From assembly GCA_025266875.1 (NCBI GenBank), contig JALLLT010000007.1, positions 1 to 64,000 of the forward strand: a stretch of 64,000 nucleotides of DNA, written 5' to 3'. This document shows, piece by piece, positions 45,171-57,579 of this stretch. This DNA is from Fennellomyces sp. T-0311 (taxonomy: Eukaryota > Mucoromycota > Mucoromycetes > Mucorales > Lichtheimiaceae). The notes below the pieces were generated by a model, which was not told the DNA's origin, did not search any database, and saw only the letters and a list, made by a program, of their open reading frames with translations. The translations under genes and the position numbers were made by a program. The stretch's first letter is position 1; the number at the start of each line of letters is the position of its first letter.

Positions 45171-47363
45171 CTAGTTGCCGTGCGGGACACATCGGGAGAC
45201 TGGGGGAGCTTCACCAGATGAAGCCCACATGGATACTGTGATAAAGGTGGTGTATGTCATGGAAACAAGACCAAAGACAATGATGGCAATATCGATAAAT
45301 CGTTGACGGAAGGTCTGAGCGACGCCTTTGAGATGGAAGAGCGGGGGGAATAGGAAGCAAAGAGGCACACAGCACACGGAACCGATCAATGACACAAACT
45401 TATCAAGATCTCCCGAGCCTGCAATCGCAATACCCGCGCAAACCAGTACGATGACAAAGCGGAAGGCATTCTTCTGCCACTTGATGACAGGGTTGTGCTT
45501 TCCTGAGCGGGTAAACAGACCGTTCTCCATGATTCGGATGGCGGGGAACAGCTGCAATGGGATGGACAAGCAGATGGCGAGCGCATACAGACCTTGGATG
45601 GAGTCGACGGTGGTGGAGGCGGGCAGGTTGAGCAGGATGACGGTCTGGACATCTTCGCCAAATGCAAGATAAGAGATGAAACCGATAGATAAAAACAGCA
45701 GGGTAATAAACAGCATCGTGTAGGACAACACCTTGGGGAACTTTTTAGGGTCCTTCATCGACTCGGTGATCGGGATCACAAGACCGACGCCCTCGTATGT
45801 AAACACGGCCGTGCCAATGAACAGGGGGAACGACTGCACATTGATGGTCCAGTTGACTTTACCGATACCATGCGTGGCCAAGGTCAAAAAGTCGTAGTAG
45901 TAGAGGTATACCAGGCCGATCAGAATGAACAGGTCTGCAATCAGCGCAAATGCCGAGAGTTTCTGGATCTTGCGGATCATGGCAAGGGGCACAAACACGG
46001 CGATCTGTCCCAAGATGAGATAGGCAAGTGGCACGCTGACCTCGCAGTGGAATACCGACTCGATCAGCGCTTGAATATTCTGTGCAACGAACACCATGTA
46101 TGCGCATACAAAGCCAATCTGAAACACTTCATCAGAGATCTTGGGTCATGATCAACCTTAACCGACGTATCACTTTTACCTGGGACAGGGTTATGGCCAA
46201 CAGCACAGACATGCGCATGGTGGGCCCAAATAGCACGCCACCAATGTCACCAAAGGACATGGGCACCTTGTTGCGGGTCTCGACCAGCAGCAGGAACGCG
46301 TACAGTGAGATGACTGCAATTGACGTCAGCAGGGCGGTTGAGAAGATGAGACCGCCATTGTAAAATCTGTGTGTATAAAATATTTGGCGCACGGATCGCG
46401 GGGAATAATTTGGTGAGCACACAAACAAAGCTGCACAAAGATAACCGCACTTACGCTTTTGGTAAAAACATTACACCTATTATCGTCCATTGATTGTCAG
46501 CCATTTGCCCACCCATCCCTCAGCACCCCCTCCATACCTGTGCCGACAAACGACTTTAGCAGCAAAAACACAGCCTTGGCCGGCGTGGCCGTGCCCTGCG
46601 GCTCACTGGAGCCTTGTTGGGGTATCAGTGGAGATTCTTCATCGGCCAAAAGACCTTGCTCGTCGACGCCGTCGTCGTCATCCTCATCATCTTCGCTGAG
46701 ATCCTCCCCACCGAAATGGCCGTAAAGAGCCAGAAATTCGACAAACGAGCGGGTCATCCAGGGAACAGGCTTCTTGCCTTGACGATGGGCACGATCGGCA
46801 ACGAAATGGCGGCGGAAACCTCCGGGATCCTTGAGATTAGCCAAGCTTGGATCAAGCGGCTCGTTACGCGGCAGAACAACTGATCGGGTTCGCTTCCGCT
46901 GATGCCGACTCTGCTGAACGTTCTCGGTCCATTTGTAGATTCCGTGCGTAATCGAACCACCGGGTAGCTGATGAACGCTGGTGATCCCTGACGAGTCATC
47001 CGATTGGTAAGAGTCCTCGTCATGTCGTGATGGCACCGGCGACGTCTCCACCAAGTGCTTCTTGACCATCCTGGCCACCTGGCCCTCGGGTAAATCCGTA
47101 TGTGTCGTCGTGTTGGACAGCGGCTTGAAGAGCGATTGGCTGCTGCCTACACGACTCAAATCCGCCCCGTTGGTGCTGCCATACGTGCGAATAGACGCTG
47201 CGGGCGACGAGCCGTAAAATACGTTCGGCGATGTGCCCAGACGGGCTGTTGAGGACGCGCGGTCAAACGAACCAGCAAGTGTTCGTTCATTGTTGTCGTT
47301 CTGTTGTTCTTGATTGTATCGATCGGCGAAGGCTTTTGCATTCACCGGCAATGGAGATGACAT
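45171..47363 (-). CDS. Vacuolar amino-acid transporter, AVT3/AVT4-like
   Basis: Exons: 47363-46538, a 22-nt microexon 46476-46455, 46366-46180 and 46118-45171, joining in frame to 660 aa. I chose the ATG at 47363 over the upstream one at 47405, whose extra residues look non-coding. The first 270 or so residues are hydrophilic, Ser-rich, with an acidic run (EDDEDDDDG), as in fungal Avt3/Avt4. The transporter core starts at FVGTGVMFLPKAFYNGG, which needs the microexon. About ten hydrophobic helices follow, including SFPLFIGTAVFTYEGVGLVIPI. Family members export neutral or basic amino acids from the vacuole by proton coupling. Substrate is not determined by the sequence. Confidence 0.85.
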
Positions 47364-50300
47364 TTTGGTGAAAGAGAGAAAAGAAAAGCCGAAGCCCGAC
47401 GGCATGGAATCCAGCCCTCCTCGTTTGGTGCGGCGATCAGTTTTTCTCCGACCTTGGTCAATACGGATTGGATTGGATATCTAACAAGCTCGACGCAGGA
47501 AGGAATTGCCTAATGCGAACATCTTTTGCGTAACCTTTAATGACGCACTCGATTGCTTAATTTGCTTGGCAGGTTCCCCACATGAGCCCAGTGAAATGAC
47601 AGCTCATCAATCCGTCTATAACCGTGACAACCCCGTTGGCATATGACGACAGTAATGCTTATCGTCCCCCTCCCGTGCGCGCCCCTGACCTCCTTCTTTA
47701 GGGAATACCAGGAAGAAGTATTATCTACACCCGTGATACTGATCATTATGCCTGACAAGTGCGTGCAGTTATTGTACATACTTTTTTCCCGGGTGTCCTA
47801 CATGACGAAACTGTAATACATGCCGTCTTACACTTCGGGAGACCTCGCACAAGCACCAATGATAATGCTTACACTTAATACTTGCCATGCACGGCTATAC
47901 TCAGCTTCTTTTTTTGTTATTACTCCTGCATAAATGACACATATTATCTTCTCGGTCTATTTTAACACTACAAAAGAGACCTGATGAGGTCATGGCTCAC
48001 GGATCTCAATAGGATACACGTTGCACAACGCCCACCGCTTTTCTTTGTATGATCTGTTACAGAAGCACCCGTGTCGGGAAAGGTGTGTCATCGTTCTGTA
48101 CGTAGAGATAACCGTGAATCGACTGATCGCACTATCCCCCCTTTGGAGCTACTTTTTTCTCTTAAAAGTCGGATGTGAGCTAAATATACATGGGCCATGT
48201 CACGCGAGTGCTCATTTTCAAGCAACATAATAACAAGGTTTTACTTTAGGAAATCCGCTTTATCATCGAACGGCAAAAAAGGTAGAAATGGGCTGCGTAT
48301 CACAACAACATCACTAAAATGAGGTACGTGAGAACATTCTTTGCTCTGTAACTGTACTACTGGCGCATAATGCATTAAGAGATAAGACTTAATCTTTACA
48401 AAAACTGGTTATCTTTGTTGCAGCCATGTACCCTTGCAGCATTCCAGGTGATCTGAAACAAAATCCGCATCGCATATATGCATGTGTGTTTCTAATACGG
48501 TTCCGCTCACTTGCGCAATGTTACACGACCCGCTGGTTCCTAGTACGTAACCAGGGTAGCGACACCATTTATTCGTTGTCAACGCCGACGATCAGGGAAT
48601 TCTCATCCAAAGAAATCTTAAATTCCTCCCGGTCCATTCAGTCGCATCTCCAAGCTGAATGAGATGGCCTCCAATTATTACAAAATCAGTAGGAAAAAGG
48701 AATGACAGAAAGGCAACGCATATAAGGCGGAAACGCGCGAGCTTGATGATGGCGATGCGTGCATGAGGAAGGTACGACATAACACATTGTTATCACCCAT
48801 ATATCGTGAGAGAAACACGTTTGGGAGGTCTGAAATTGTAATTCCAGACGCGTTCACATAAAAAGAAAAAAAAACAACAAACCGGTTGCGTTACTTTGAC
48901 CATTCGTGGCCTGTGAATACCGTACAAAAGAAACACTTATATTATGGGCCATATGCCCAAGGGAATGAACCATATAGCTACAGTGCCGATCGATGGTGTG
49001 ACAGCCGTTAACCCTCCATCCTATGGCTCTGATAAGCGTCAGATGAGCACACTGGCGTGAAATGGTTCCTGAGTCGAGAGCTCTCGCTAGATAGCTAGTA
49101 AAAAAAACCTTGATTACGTAGCCCTTTTTAAACTAGGAGTATCAAACAGTCTAGGGCAATTTATATATTTAGCCTAATATTGGCATTCACATCACTTTTC
49201 GATGTCACATCAGAAGGACTTGATGATCTCAGCTATCCCTCACCTCCGATAATATCTTTTAATTCAGCATACGCATTGCTTTCAAAATACTATCTTGGAT
49301 TGATATGTAGAGCTTATTCAAAATACAAATGTTTATTTTTGGTTATGTTTAAATTCTGCTTCCCAAATCTGTCATCAGACTTCTTCGGAGACGCGTAAGA
49401 AGCGGCCTCCACATCCATTACATCTCAATGAGTGAACCTGAGAGCTCTTGTAGTGTGCTATTGTTTCACGATTTATTTGCGGATGATGTTTCTAAAACTT
49501 CCAAGGTGTATAGCTTATCTGACTCCGTATTGGCAAAGATTTGTGTTATGGAAGGGAGCTACATAGTAGAAGGAGGTTGAAGCATAAGGATTTGCTTTGT
49601 TTGCCGTAAGCGCCACAAACGAGATTCCATAAATGCTTACCAATGTCTGATGCTAACGATACATCATATATAAGCATGAAAGGGACCGCACCTCCTTTAA
49701 AGCTATTCAGCTTTATAAATTCAGGTAATAGTATATGAATGGCAAGACAAAAGAAGAACTATCATCACAAAAGATAGCCCCATTGATTTCCAATAGGACT
49801 GACTTCCACTATGGATTTGTCACCTTCAAGTTTACGTTCGCAGTTTGCTTAATGCATGACTATTGGAGGCAAGAGATTGGAATCCGGTAGACATATAAAT
49901 GAAATACATTCCCCATTCCACAGCCTGCCTTTGACTTGTTATGGCGTTACAACACTGGATTTCCCTTTAATCGAACTCTCGAGGCCATTTTTTTCTATTG
50001 GTCTGAATGTCCTTGACGAAATCATCAGCATTGCTAGCTTCATGAGACTGCGAATACATAGAACAAAACGCCATCTGATGGTTGATCCGGATTCTGAAGC
50101 GTCTAGTATAAATATATGATAATAGTGAGCTTTATTTAGGCTAATATTTCAAGATCATAACTACCAGAGTAGGGGGTTGAAGAGTTACAAAGTCAAGAGT
50201 TGAGGGGTATGAGTCCAGCGAAAGGGTTATGTATATGTAAGTTAGCCACTGTCAAGGGTAACACAGGAATGACGGTCATAGACAGCTGTGTCGGTTGTAG

Positions 50301-51268
50301 CTATCGAAAAAAAAACTTTTATATCATCGTTCATGCATGCTTTTAGACGTCCAACACCGTCACCACTCATTATAGTGATACTTTATATAGTGACAATTGG
50401 AGATAATAATATGATTTGCCGCTTACGTACCAGTCCTGTTAGCAGTAAATTATCATTAATCCATTATAATAATGACTGATAATACTCGGTGACTATATCA
50501 CCATATCGAGCGAACAACCAACAAGAAGTATCTCCGCCAAAAAAAACCATTATTCAACAATGCTGACTGTAAGACTCGAATCTGCATTCATAATAGAACA
50601 CAGTGCTTACTTTGCTAATTTATATACTTACAACTACGGGAAGATCAATCAGTACGACAACCGTTTTGCTTTATTGCTGCTAATGATGTTGTTATGATAC
50701 AATATACAGGAGTGAGCAAATTCTTTTATTGGTGATCAAACCAATATAAAAAGCTTGATACTAAAAGTGTTTGCGCAGGAAACATAAAAAGGTAAGTGTA
50801 CTTTCCATAACTTTCGTTTCGCGACTCATGCTGGTATGTATAACTCAATGCTTACCTCGTATGCTATTAACGAACTCTCAACTTATCATAATGATAGGCT
50901 TTGAGTTGGTGGCGAGAGGGGCGCATCACTACCATAATGAGCGGTGAATCATGTACAGCACGTCATGGCAAAGTATAAGCAAAGGTCTACCAAGGGAAGA
51001 ATGTACTACTAGGAATCCCGCAGTATCAATTGAAGCGATACCTGCTATGATAGATTCATTTTTATCCCATAGCTCGCCGCTTATATTGTCCGCCAACGAA
51101 CTGTTTTGAAAGTCAACACTGTAAACGTGTGCCGATCAAAACCAGCGTTGATTTGGTAATTCTGCACCACGCATGACAACCATATGACGTTAAGCCAAGT
51201 AAGCATCGAAAAATATTTTTTTTCGAACACGACTGATATAGTGAATACCGATTCTCGAGAGTTCAGCC
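47364..51268. other. 3.9-kb gene-poor region
   Basis: I see no gene with domain support. ORFs at 48021-48230, 48426-48662, 49180-49398 and 49856-50119 are 60-90 codons without recognisable motifs. No terminal repeats, tRNA or tandem arrays were recognised. The left 300 bp is presumably the promoter of the amino-acid transporter. Confidence 0.4.
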
Positions 51269-51709
51269 ATGACAACAGCACATTGCGAATCTGCCGAGAC
51301 AAATCGCACAGTAACGTCATTCGTTTGCCCAATGGATGGCTGCGATGAATCATTCGATAGCGTGTACGAGTATAAATACCACAGACTTGTTGGTCACTTT
51401 GGTAACAGCAATATTGCAGGTGTGTAATATGCTAACGTAATATAAATATATGGAGTAACCGGTTTTTTCCATGGGGCAGAGCACCCGCATAAGGTTACAA
51501 GGGAACTTGGACCATCACATCATGTACACCAGGAAATTGAACATGATGCAACAGCGCCATACCAAGACGCTACGCCATGGACACATATATGGAAACGTGG
51601 ACATGTTCGCAGTCGTTGGCGTCTGGCGCTAGTGCCAGGTGCTCGCATATCTGTACGCACTGTAGTTAGATGTATAGAGCGCCACGACCAGGGAGACGCA
51701 CTTGATTAG
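51269..51709 (+). CDS. Small C2H2 zinc-finger protein, two exons
   Basis: ATG at 51269. Exon 1 is 51269-51419 and exon 2 is 51480-51709. The 60-bp intron has a gtgtgt donor, a gctaacg branch site and a gggcag acceptor. Together they give 126 aa with no internal stop. Residues 21-44 form a C2H2 finger (C-P-M-D-G-C ... H-R-L-V-G-H). The C-terminal half is His/Arg-rich. Function is unknown. It could be a small regulator or a domesticated or decayed transposon protein. Support comes from the spliced open frame plus the finger. Confidence 0.5.
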
Positions 51710-52465
51710 TTCAAGGAGGGTTGCTATAGATCAGACGATCAAATTCTCAGTTTTATTACATTTACCAGTTTGGAAACAACACTTAAACAATCGTATCGGA
51801 GACAACAATCGAAAAATGGTTACTTTTTTTCGCTCAAGCTAAGCCGAATCGTTTATCTTTGCATGGTACGACACACTGTGCAAGTGCGCTCTACATTTAT
51901 CGACAGTCAAACATTATCGAAAAAACGTGTGTCGAAAATAGCATCGAGGCTGGTTTCAAAATTAGACATCTACTTAGCGGGGACGATCATTCGTGTCACC
52001 TTTGCGTTACTGCCGCCCGAAAAAATAACAACAAACTCGGAATGACCTTTATCAAGTACAACCAGCTTTCCCCCTGCAGTGTTTTAGGTTCCAATTCCAT
52101 ACGTGATTCCGTCCCCCTACTGGAATGGAAATGCTCTAGTTGAAAAGAAGTCATTACCGGGTTAATTCGTTTCCGAGACATGCTATACCGAATGAAATTG
52201 CTGCCAGGCAACAGGCTTCCGATTTTTCTTTTCCCCAATTGAAGTAGTTCTGCTGTCCATCTCGTATGCCGATTTGCCGCTTAAAAGGCGACCGAACCTA
52301 TCTGTTTCTGAATAGGAACATTATGGACACAACGAGTAAACGGAAAAACGAGTCTCTTTTTTCCTTATTTTCTTCATGTTCTTTGGCGACTCCGTCGTCT
52401 TTTACCCTTTTGTGAACCATTTTTACTTCATATGTTGATATTTCCTCCGACGCCGCTATAAAACG
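51710..52465. other. Promoter region of the MFSD1-like gene
   Basis: Two overlapping ORFs (51770-52045, 51859-52143) in different frames have no domain. Pyrimidine-rich sequence precedes the transporter ATG. Confidence 0.4.
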
Positions 52466-54721
52466 ATGAGCAACACTGATCCAGCATCATCATCCAACCA
52501 CGATCCATTGCAGCGCGATCAGCCAAACGAGAAGCAGCTTCGTCTTAACCGTGACACTGCGCCAGAAGAGTCCTCCGAGCAGCCACCACCAAGAAATGCC
52601 CCGGATTCAATCCACGAAGACTTGTTTTATGGTGAAAACGGAGGCGAATCAGCAATTTATAGCAAAGAAGCGACGCTATCCAGTAACCGGACCGAAGAAG
52701 ATCTGTTTGTAAAGGCGAGCTGGCAATTAAAAGTGCTTATTTTGATATGCATGCTTGCATTGCCCGTGGGCTGCCATTACCTGGAAGCCACTGTGGGTAC
52801 GCTCAAGACGGCAATCAAAAGTGTAAGTTTCTGAACCGTTTATCCCCCTTTCCGCCCGTTTATCCACTTTTTATGCTTATCGGCTCCGCTCTCTCTTGAC
52901 ACATACACACAGAATATGCACATCAACAACACCCAGTTTGGTATCCTTGTATCCGCGGTTACCCTGGTAAACACGGTCCTGCCACTCTTTGCTGGTATTT
53001 TCATTGATGACCTGTCCAGTCTCGGATCCATTCGTGGTACAACGCTCGTCAGTGTCGTCATTTTCATTGGTAGCATGCTGGTGTCCCTTGGCAGCATGCG
53101 AAACAGCTATCCAATCATGGTGACCGGCCAGGTTATTTATGGTTTAGGCGGCGGCATGATTGTCACCATGCAAGAAGGTATTGCAGAAATTTTCATTTCG
53201 GTGGTCCCCACGCGCATTAACACAGTGCTCAAGGTGTTCTGTCTCGCTGGTTCCGAGATCGAGAGTTAGCCATTGTTATCGGTATCGTATTGTGTGTTGC
53301 GCGCTTAACCAAATGGGCTGCCAAGATGGTTTGTTATCCGATTGTTTACTCGTCCGGATCGCACTCATGGCCTATTCATGTGGCAACCATCTTTTGTGCC
53401 GCGGGCGTGGTGATGAATGTTGTATACTGGATGGTGATGTGGCACAACGGCTGGGCGACTTTGGCAGGGAAGGAGATTGCGCAACCCAAGCACAAGTATC
53501 GTAACCATTTCAATCAGAACAGCAATACTGTCACCCCCGTTCCCAGTCGTCGTCTTTCCGTGCTGTCACAGGCAGGTGCTACCATGACAACAGCAACGCG
53601 CCGCGGTAAATCGTTTCGGTTCAAGTTTTCCTGGAAACTGTTCTTATATATTCCTGGAACGTTTTGGATGATCCCCTGGATTCAGCTGATCATGTCAAGT
53701 GTGCTGAGTAGTTTTGATGATATCGCCACGTAAGGTTATACAATTACGATTTGCAAGCGGGCCGCTGATATCCTCTGTTGTTTCATAGTGAGTTTGTTGA
53801 GTTTCGCTTCCAGACAACAAGTATCATGGCCGGCGTATGTATTCATTGCTCTAAGAATTCTGCTTTTTTGGATATGAGATCTAATTTTCTCCCGTAGTAC
53901 CAAAGCAGTTTGACACAAGTTGTCCCCATTGTTGTTGCACCAATTATGGGCATTGTCATCCATCGATTCGGCAAAAGACTCACCACTCGTAAGTTTCGGT
54001 ATAGCATATCTCGTGGAGTGATCTAAACGTTCTTTGTCCTATCCACGTAGTTTTCGTGGCAACACTAGTACTAGTCACATCCATTACCATTCTATCCCAC
54101 ACATGGGCCGTCCCAGCCGCAGGCATGATTATTTTTTCATTGGCACTTGCACTTGGACCTGTGTCAGTGCTGAGCTCCACCTCGATGCTGCTACCCCATG
54201 AACTAGCTGGTACTGGCATGGGATTACACAAATGCGCAAACAACATTGGTACGACGATCGTAGCCGTGCTCGTCGGCTACGTGCAAGATCTGACTTACCA
54301 CGATGGCAATTCTGCTGATGATCACAAGGACCTGCAAAATGAATATAACGGTGTTATGATCCTTTATCTTGTCATGGCATGCTGCTCGACGCTGGTCGTC
54401 GGCATCTTTTGGTTGATGGATCGCAAGCTTCTGTCAGGATGGTTGCAGGCAGATAAAGCCGAGCGGGATCGGCGCCTCGAGTCCGCCAAACATGAACAAG
54501 ATGAAGAAGATCGCGCTGTTCGATACCCATATTACGGAATTTCACCAGAGGAACAGGAAAAGCGACGCAATGAAGCACTGCAAAGGATCGGTAGTCGGAT
54601 GCGTACTAAAAAGTCATATGCTTATGTAGCATTCTACGGCTTTTGGTTTATCGTTGCATGGGTGGTATTCTTTACTTTTGCCCTGATGCCTGTATATCAA
54701 AACTACACTTCATATAGTTAA
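52466..54721 (+). CDS. MFS transporter, MFSD1-like
   Basis: Six exons: 52466-52822, 52913-53177, 53234-53729, 53789-53834, 53898-53988 and 54051-54721, joining in frame to 641 aa. The N-terminal 90 residues are hydrophilic and acidic. Helices start at LKVLILICMLALPVG. The loop TMQEGVLSRWFRDRELAIVIG is formed across the 56-bp intron 53178-53233. Without that intron the gene seems frameshifted at a TAG near 53268. The second half has VVPIVVAPIMGIVIHRFGKR and a charged C-terminal loop (RRLESAKHEQDEEDR) before two last helices. MFSD1-type carriers act at lysosome or vacuole membranes. The subfamily assignment is by overall look only. Unlike the three DHA1 genes, it has a different exon structure. 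Confidence 0.75.
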
Positions 54722-55045
54722 AAGGAAAAAATAAAACTAATGTATTTGTATTGCAAAAGCAAATTGATCAACGCGTGCCAATGTCACGGTGAGAACATAT
54801 ATTTCACCGAGTTCCACGACTTACTATGCTTGTAGAGCAAATCCACGAAGTCGGCGAGTCATATTAGGTCACACAAAAAATGTATATTTACCTTTTAAAG
54901 CGATTCTCGCTTTTAAGTACTGTATAAGTTGCATTACTTATTAATCCAGTAACTGCTATAAAAAAGCGCACTTTGGCTGCAGTGCTAGGAGGGTATTGAC
55001 ATACAAACTCGCTTGATATCATCTAATCATTACACGATGTTTATA
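54722..55045. other. Spacer with MFSD1-like 3' UTR
   Basis: AT-rich, with no gene. Ends at the TA target of the Tc1 element. Confidence 0.5.
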
Positions 55046-56397
55046 CAGTCCCACCCAAAAAGTGATGGCCAGATTTTTGAACACCGCGATCAAGTAAAAA
55101 AATATACAAACTTCAATGTGTCTTTTTTATAGATCACACTTATTGATGCCCCTTGTTACTATCAGTAAAAAAGAATCTTATAGCAATAAAAAAAATATCA
55201 GATCAAAAAAGAATGTACAAATTAATATTTTGTATGCTGTCCTCTAGCTTTTATCACTGCCTTACATCGATTAGGCATGCTGTCAACAAGCTTCTTCGCG
55301 AAATCGAGTGAAAGATTGCTCCATTCTTCTTGCAAGCAGGCCTTCAACTGTTCCTTGTTTTTTATGAAGGCTCTGCGCTTCTGAATACGCTTGTCAAGAG
55401 CCCTCCATACGTTCTCAATTGGATTGAGATCAGGACTTTGGGCAGGCCAATACGGAAAGCCTCTCACCCCACATTGTCGCTTAAACCACTGGCTATAGCT
55501 ACCGGTATGACAGCTAGCACCATCCTCCTGGAAGGTGAACTTCCTACCAGTCTCGGCTTCAGTACTCTTTATATATGGAATCAAGTGCTTGGCAAGGCAA
55601 TCCACATAGGCGTCTTGATCAACTGTGCCATCCATAACAACTAATGGGCCAAAGCCTCCAGACCAAAAGCAACCCCACACCATCACTGATCCCTTGCCAA
55701 ACTTTTCGGTGGTTACAACATGGCGTGCCTCGTAACGCTCTCCATTCCGTCGTATAACCCGAGCACCTCCATCATTGCCGACGATCGTAAATCTGGACTC
55801 ATCAGACCATATGACATTGCTCCACTGGTTGGTCGTCCAATTCTTGTACATAACTGCCCATGCGCATCGTCTGATGATATGGCTCTTCGTAAGTCTTGGC
55901 TTACGAGCTGGAGAGCGCGAAGAGAATCCAGAAAGTCGTAAATATTTGATGACCGTGTTTCGACAAACATGTATTCCAGCATGTGCAAGGCTAGCTTGGT
56001 GTACATGGTATGGCGCAAACGGTTCTTTGCGTACACTAAGTTGGAGCGCCCTTGCACCTCTCTTAGTAACCTTGGTAGGCCTTCCGCTTCGTGGAGCATT
56101 GTCAGTGGACCCAGTTTTCTTATATTTATTGACAATACGGTTGACAGTTCTACGGGGTATACCCAAGTCATCTGAAATGAACTGGTCACTCTTGCCACCC
56201 TTGTATAGGCCAATTATGAGACCTTTTTGGTAATTGTTGAGCTGTTTCCGAATATTTGGAAGGTTGTTTGTGATATTTCTAAGTGACATTGTGTTGTATA
56301 AAAAGAAAAGATATCAAGATTTGAAAAACAAAACAGATGCAATGTTTTTATTTCCATTTCCAAATTCGGCTTGGCCATCACTTTTTGGGTGGGACTG
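55046..56397 (-). mobile_element. Complete Tc1-type transposon (1352 bp)
   Basis: Perfect 26-bp terminal inverted repeats, 55046-55071 and 56372-56397, start CAGTCCCACCCAAAAAGTG. They are flanked by TA on both sides (55044-55045, 56398-56399). A single open transposase frame fills the interior. Perfect ends plus an unbroken gene suggest a recent arrival and a possibly active element. Confidence 0.92.
55222..56289 (-). CDS. Tc1-type transposase, intact 355 aa
   Basis: Single exon. The N-terminal half has two helix-turn-helix modules (YQKGLIIGLYKGGKSDQFIS with RRTVNRIVNKYK, then a SGRPTK linker and a second HTH around HAGIHVCRNTVIKYLRLSGF). The catalytic domain shows Asp in IWSDESRF, Asp in FQEDGASCH and Glu in SPDLNPIENVW. 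I count 35 residues between the second Asp and the Glu, against 34 in classic Tc1. The C-terminal end has a helical segment typical of the family (VDSMPNRCKAVI). The enzyme cuts and inserts the element at TA. No stop or frameshift is present. Confidence 0.92.
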   Translation of the reverse strand: MSLRNITNNLPNIRKQLNNYQKGLIIGLYKGGKSDQFISDDLGIPRRTVNRIVNKYKKTGSTDNAPRSGRPTKVTKRGARALQLSVRKEPFAPYHVHQASLAHAGIHVCRNTVIKYLRLSGFSSRSPARKPRLTKSHIIRRCAWAVMYKNWTTNQWSNVIWSDESRFTIVGNDGGARVIRRNGERYEARHVVTTEKFGKGSVMVWGCFWSGGFGPLVVMDGTVDQDAYVDCLAKHLIPYIKSTEAETGRKFTFQEDGASCHTGSYSQWFKRQCGVRGFPYWPAQSPDLNPIENVWRALDKRIQKRRAFIKNKEQLKACLQEEWSNLSLDFAKKLVDSMPNRCKAVIKARGQHTKY

Positions 56398-56579
56398 TAG
56401 AATAGGCAGTACGTACGTATGGAACTTAATTGAACGAGTTATAGACTATGTAGTTACTTGCCTATAGCATCAATTGGTAAGGATGACAATACCGCGTATT
56501 AGTACTTCAGTCGGTAAAAGATAGGTAATCCGAGGTAACCGTTCGTTGTCCGCTCTACTCCTGAAACAATTCTTATAGT

Positions 56580-57200
56580 TGAAAAAGTATAAATTTTATT
56601 TGGAAAACTTTTTGACCTGCTCCAATAGGTATATGGTCGCTTCCTTGCGGTACAAATGTATAGATATAAAAGGGTATCTGGTGCCATGTCTGAAAAAACC
56701 CCTTACGGGGAAAAAGACAGGCCGATATCGAAACGTTGCGAAGAGTTATAGAAATAGAGAGAAGAAAAACAGTGTAGGTATAATATCAATAATGTAAACG
56801 TGGGTATCACCCTAAGTGTGATGGTTTGTACGTGCTGATGGTCCGCCTTGAAGAGCTTCTTCCGGTGCCGGTTCATCGTCATCGTACTGCTCGTCTTTAT
56901 GGCTCGGTTTATCAACCTTGCGGAGGACATGCAAAAGTGCGGGCCACGCCTTCTTCCATTTGCCGCGGGTCAGTCCATTATTTGAACGCGGAAGGCTGTT
57001 CAATATAAAGTCGATCACCTGTGTATTGTTTTGCTGGTCAGGGACTGGTCCAAATGCTAGGAGTAGTCCTTGAAGCTCTGCCCGAAGCAATGGACAGGTG
57101 ACGTAGTGTTCTCGGGGGGGGGGGCAGCAACTGTACCGCATTCGCAATCCTTCAGTGGGTATGAGGGGAGCCAATGCAAAACAATTCTTATACAAACAAT
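56580..57200 (-). mobile_element. LINE relic, RT C-terminal part and 3' end (minus strand)
   Basis: The minus frame has DFILNSLPRSNNGLTRGKWK followed by KAWPALLHVLRKVDKPSH, which matches the LINE C-terminus at 7100-7240 and the relic at 36350-36740. The 3' end shares CTGCTCCAATAGGTATATGG and TTGCGGTACAAA with them. A run of 10 G (57115-57124) lies in it. Strongly 5'-truncated. Confidence 0.65.
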
Positions 57201-57510
57201 GCGACTATCACTCGAAATGTAACGGCGTTCAGTGAATATATTTCCGCATTATCGTGCGTATGACTGTTGCATTCGAATGGTATATTGTTGTCAGACCTAT
57301 AATAGTCTTGATGTCTACGTATGCACCAGAAAACACTCAATTTCGTACGTATTGGACTACACTATTATGTAGTGATAGAATCGTTATCAAGAGAAACAAA
57401 TTTATAGAGATAAAATAATTGCAAGTGATTTCAATGGTACTGCCTTATGACGCCATCTGATAAGTACGTGAGTGCTTGCAGTATACCTGCCGACTAAATA
57501 TCTCTACTAA
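57201..57510. other. Spacer between opposing LINE relics
   Basis: No recognisable feature. Confidence 0.4.
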
Positions 57511-57579
57511 ATGTCTCAATTTTGTATAAAATCTAGATTGCTACGCGATATGGCAAGTGTAGTGAAGATATGTACCTAC

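Noticed and set aside
45328..45672. Long ORFs antisense to the AVT-like, dioxygenase and CACTA genes
   Set aside because: They are mirror frames of well-supported genes and show no motifs of their own.
53234..53290. Apparent frameshift and premature stop in the MFSD1-like gene
   Set aside because: An intron at 53178-53233 with normal borders restores the frame and a conserved loop, so the gene is intact.
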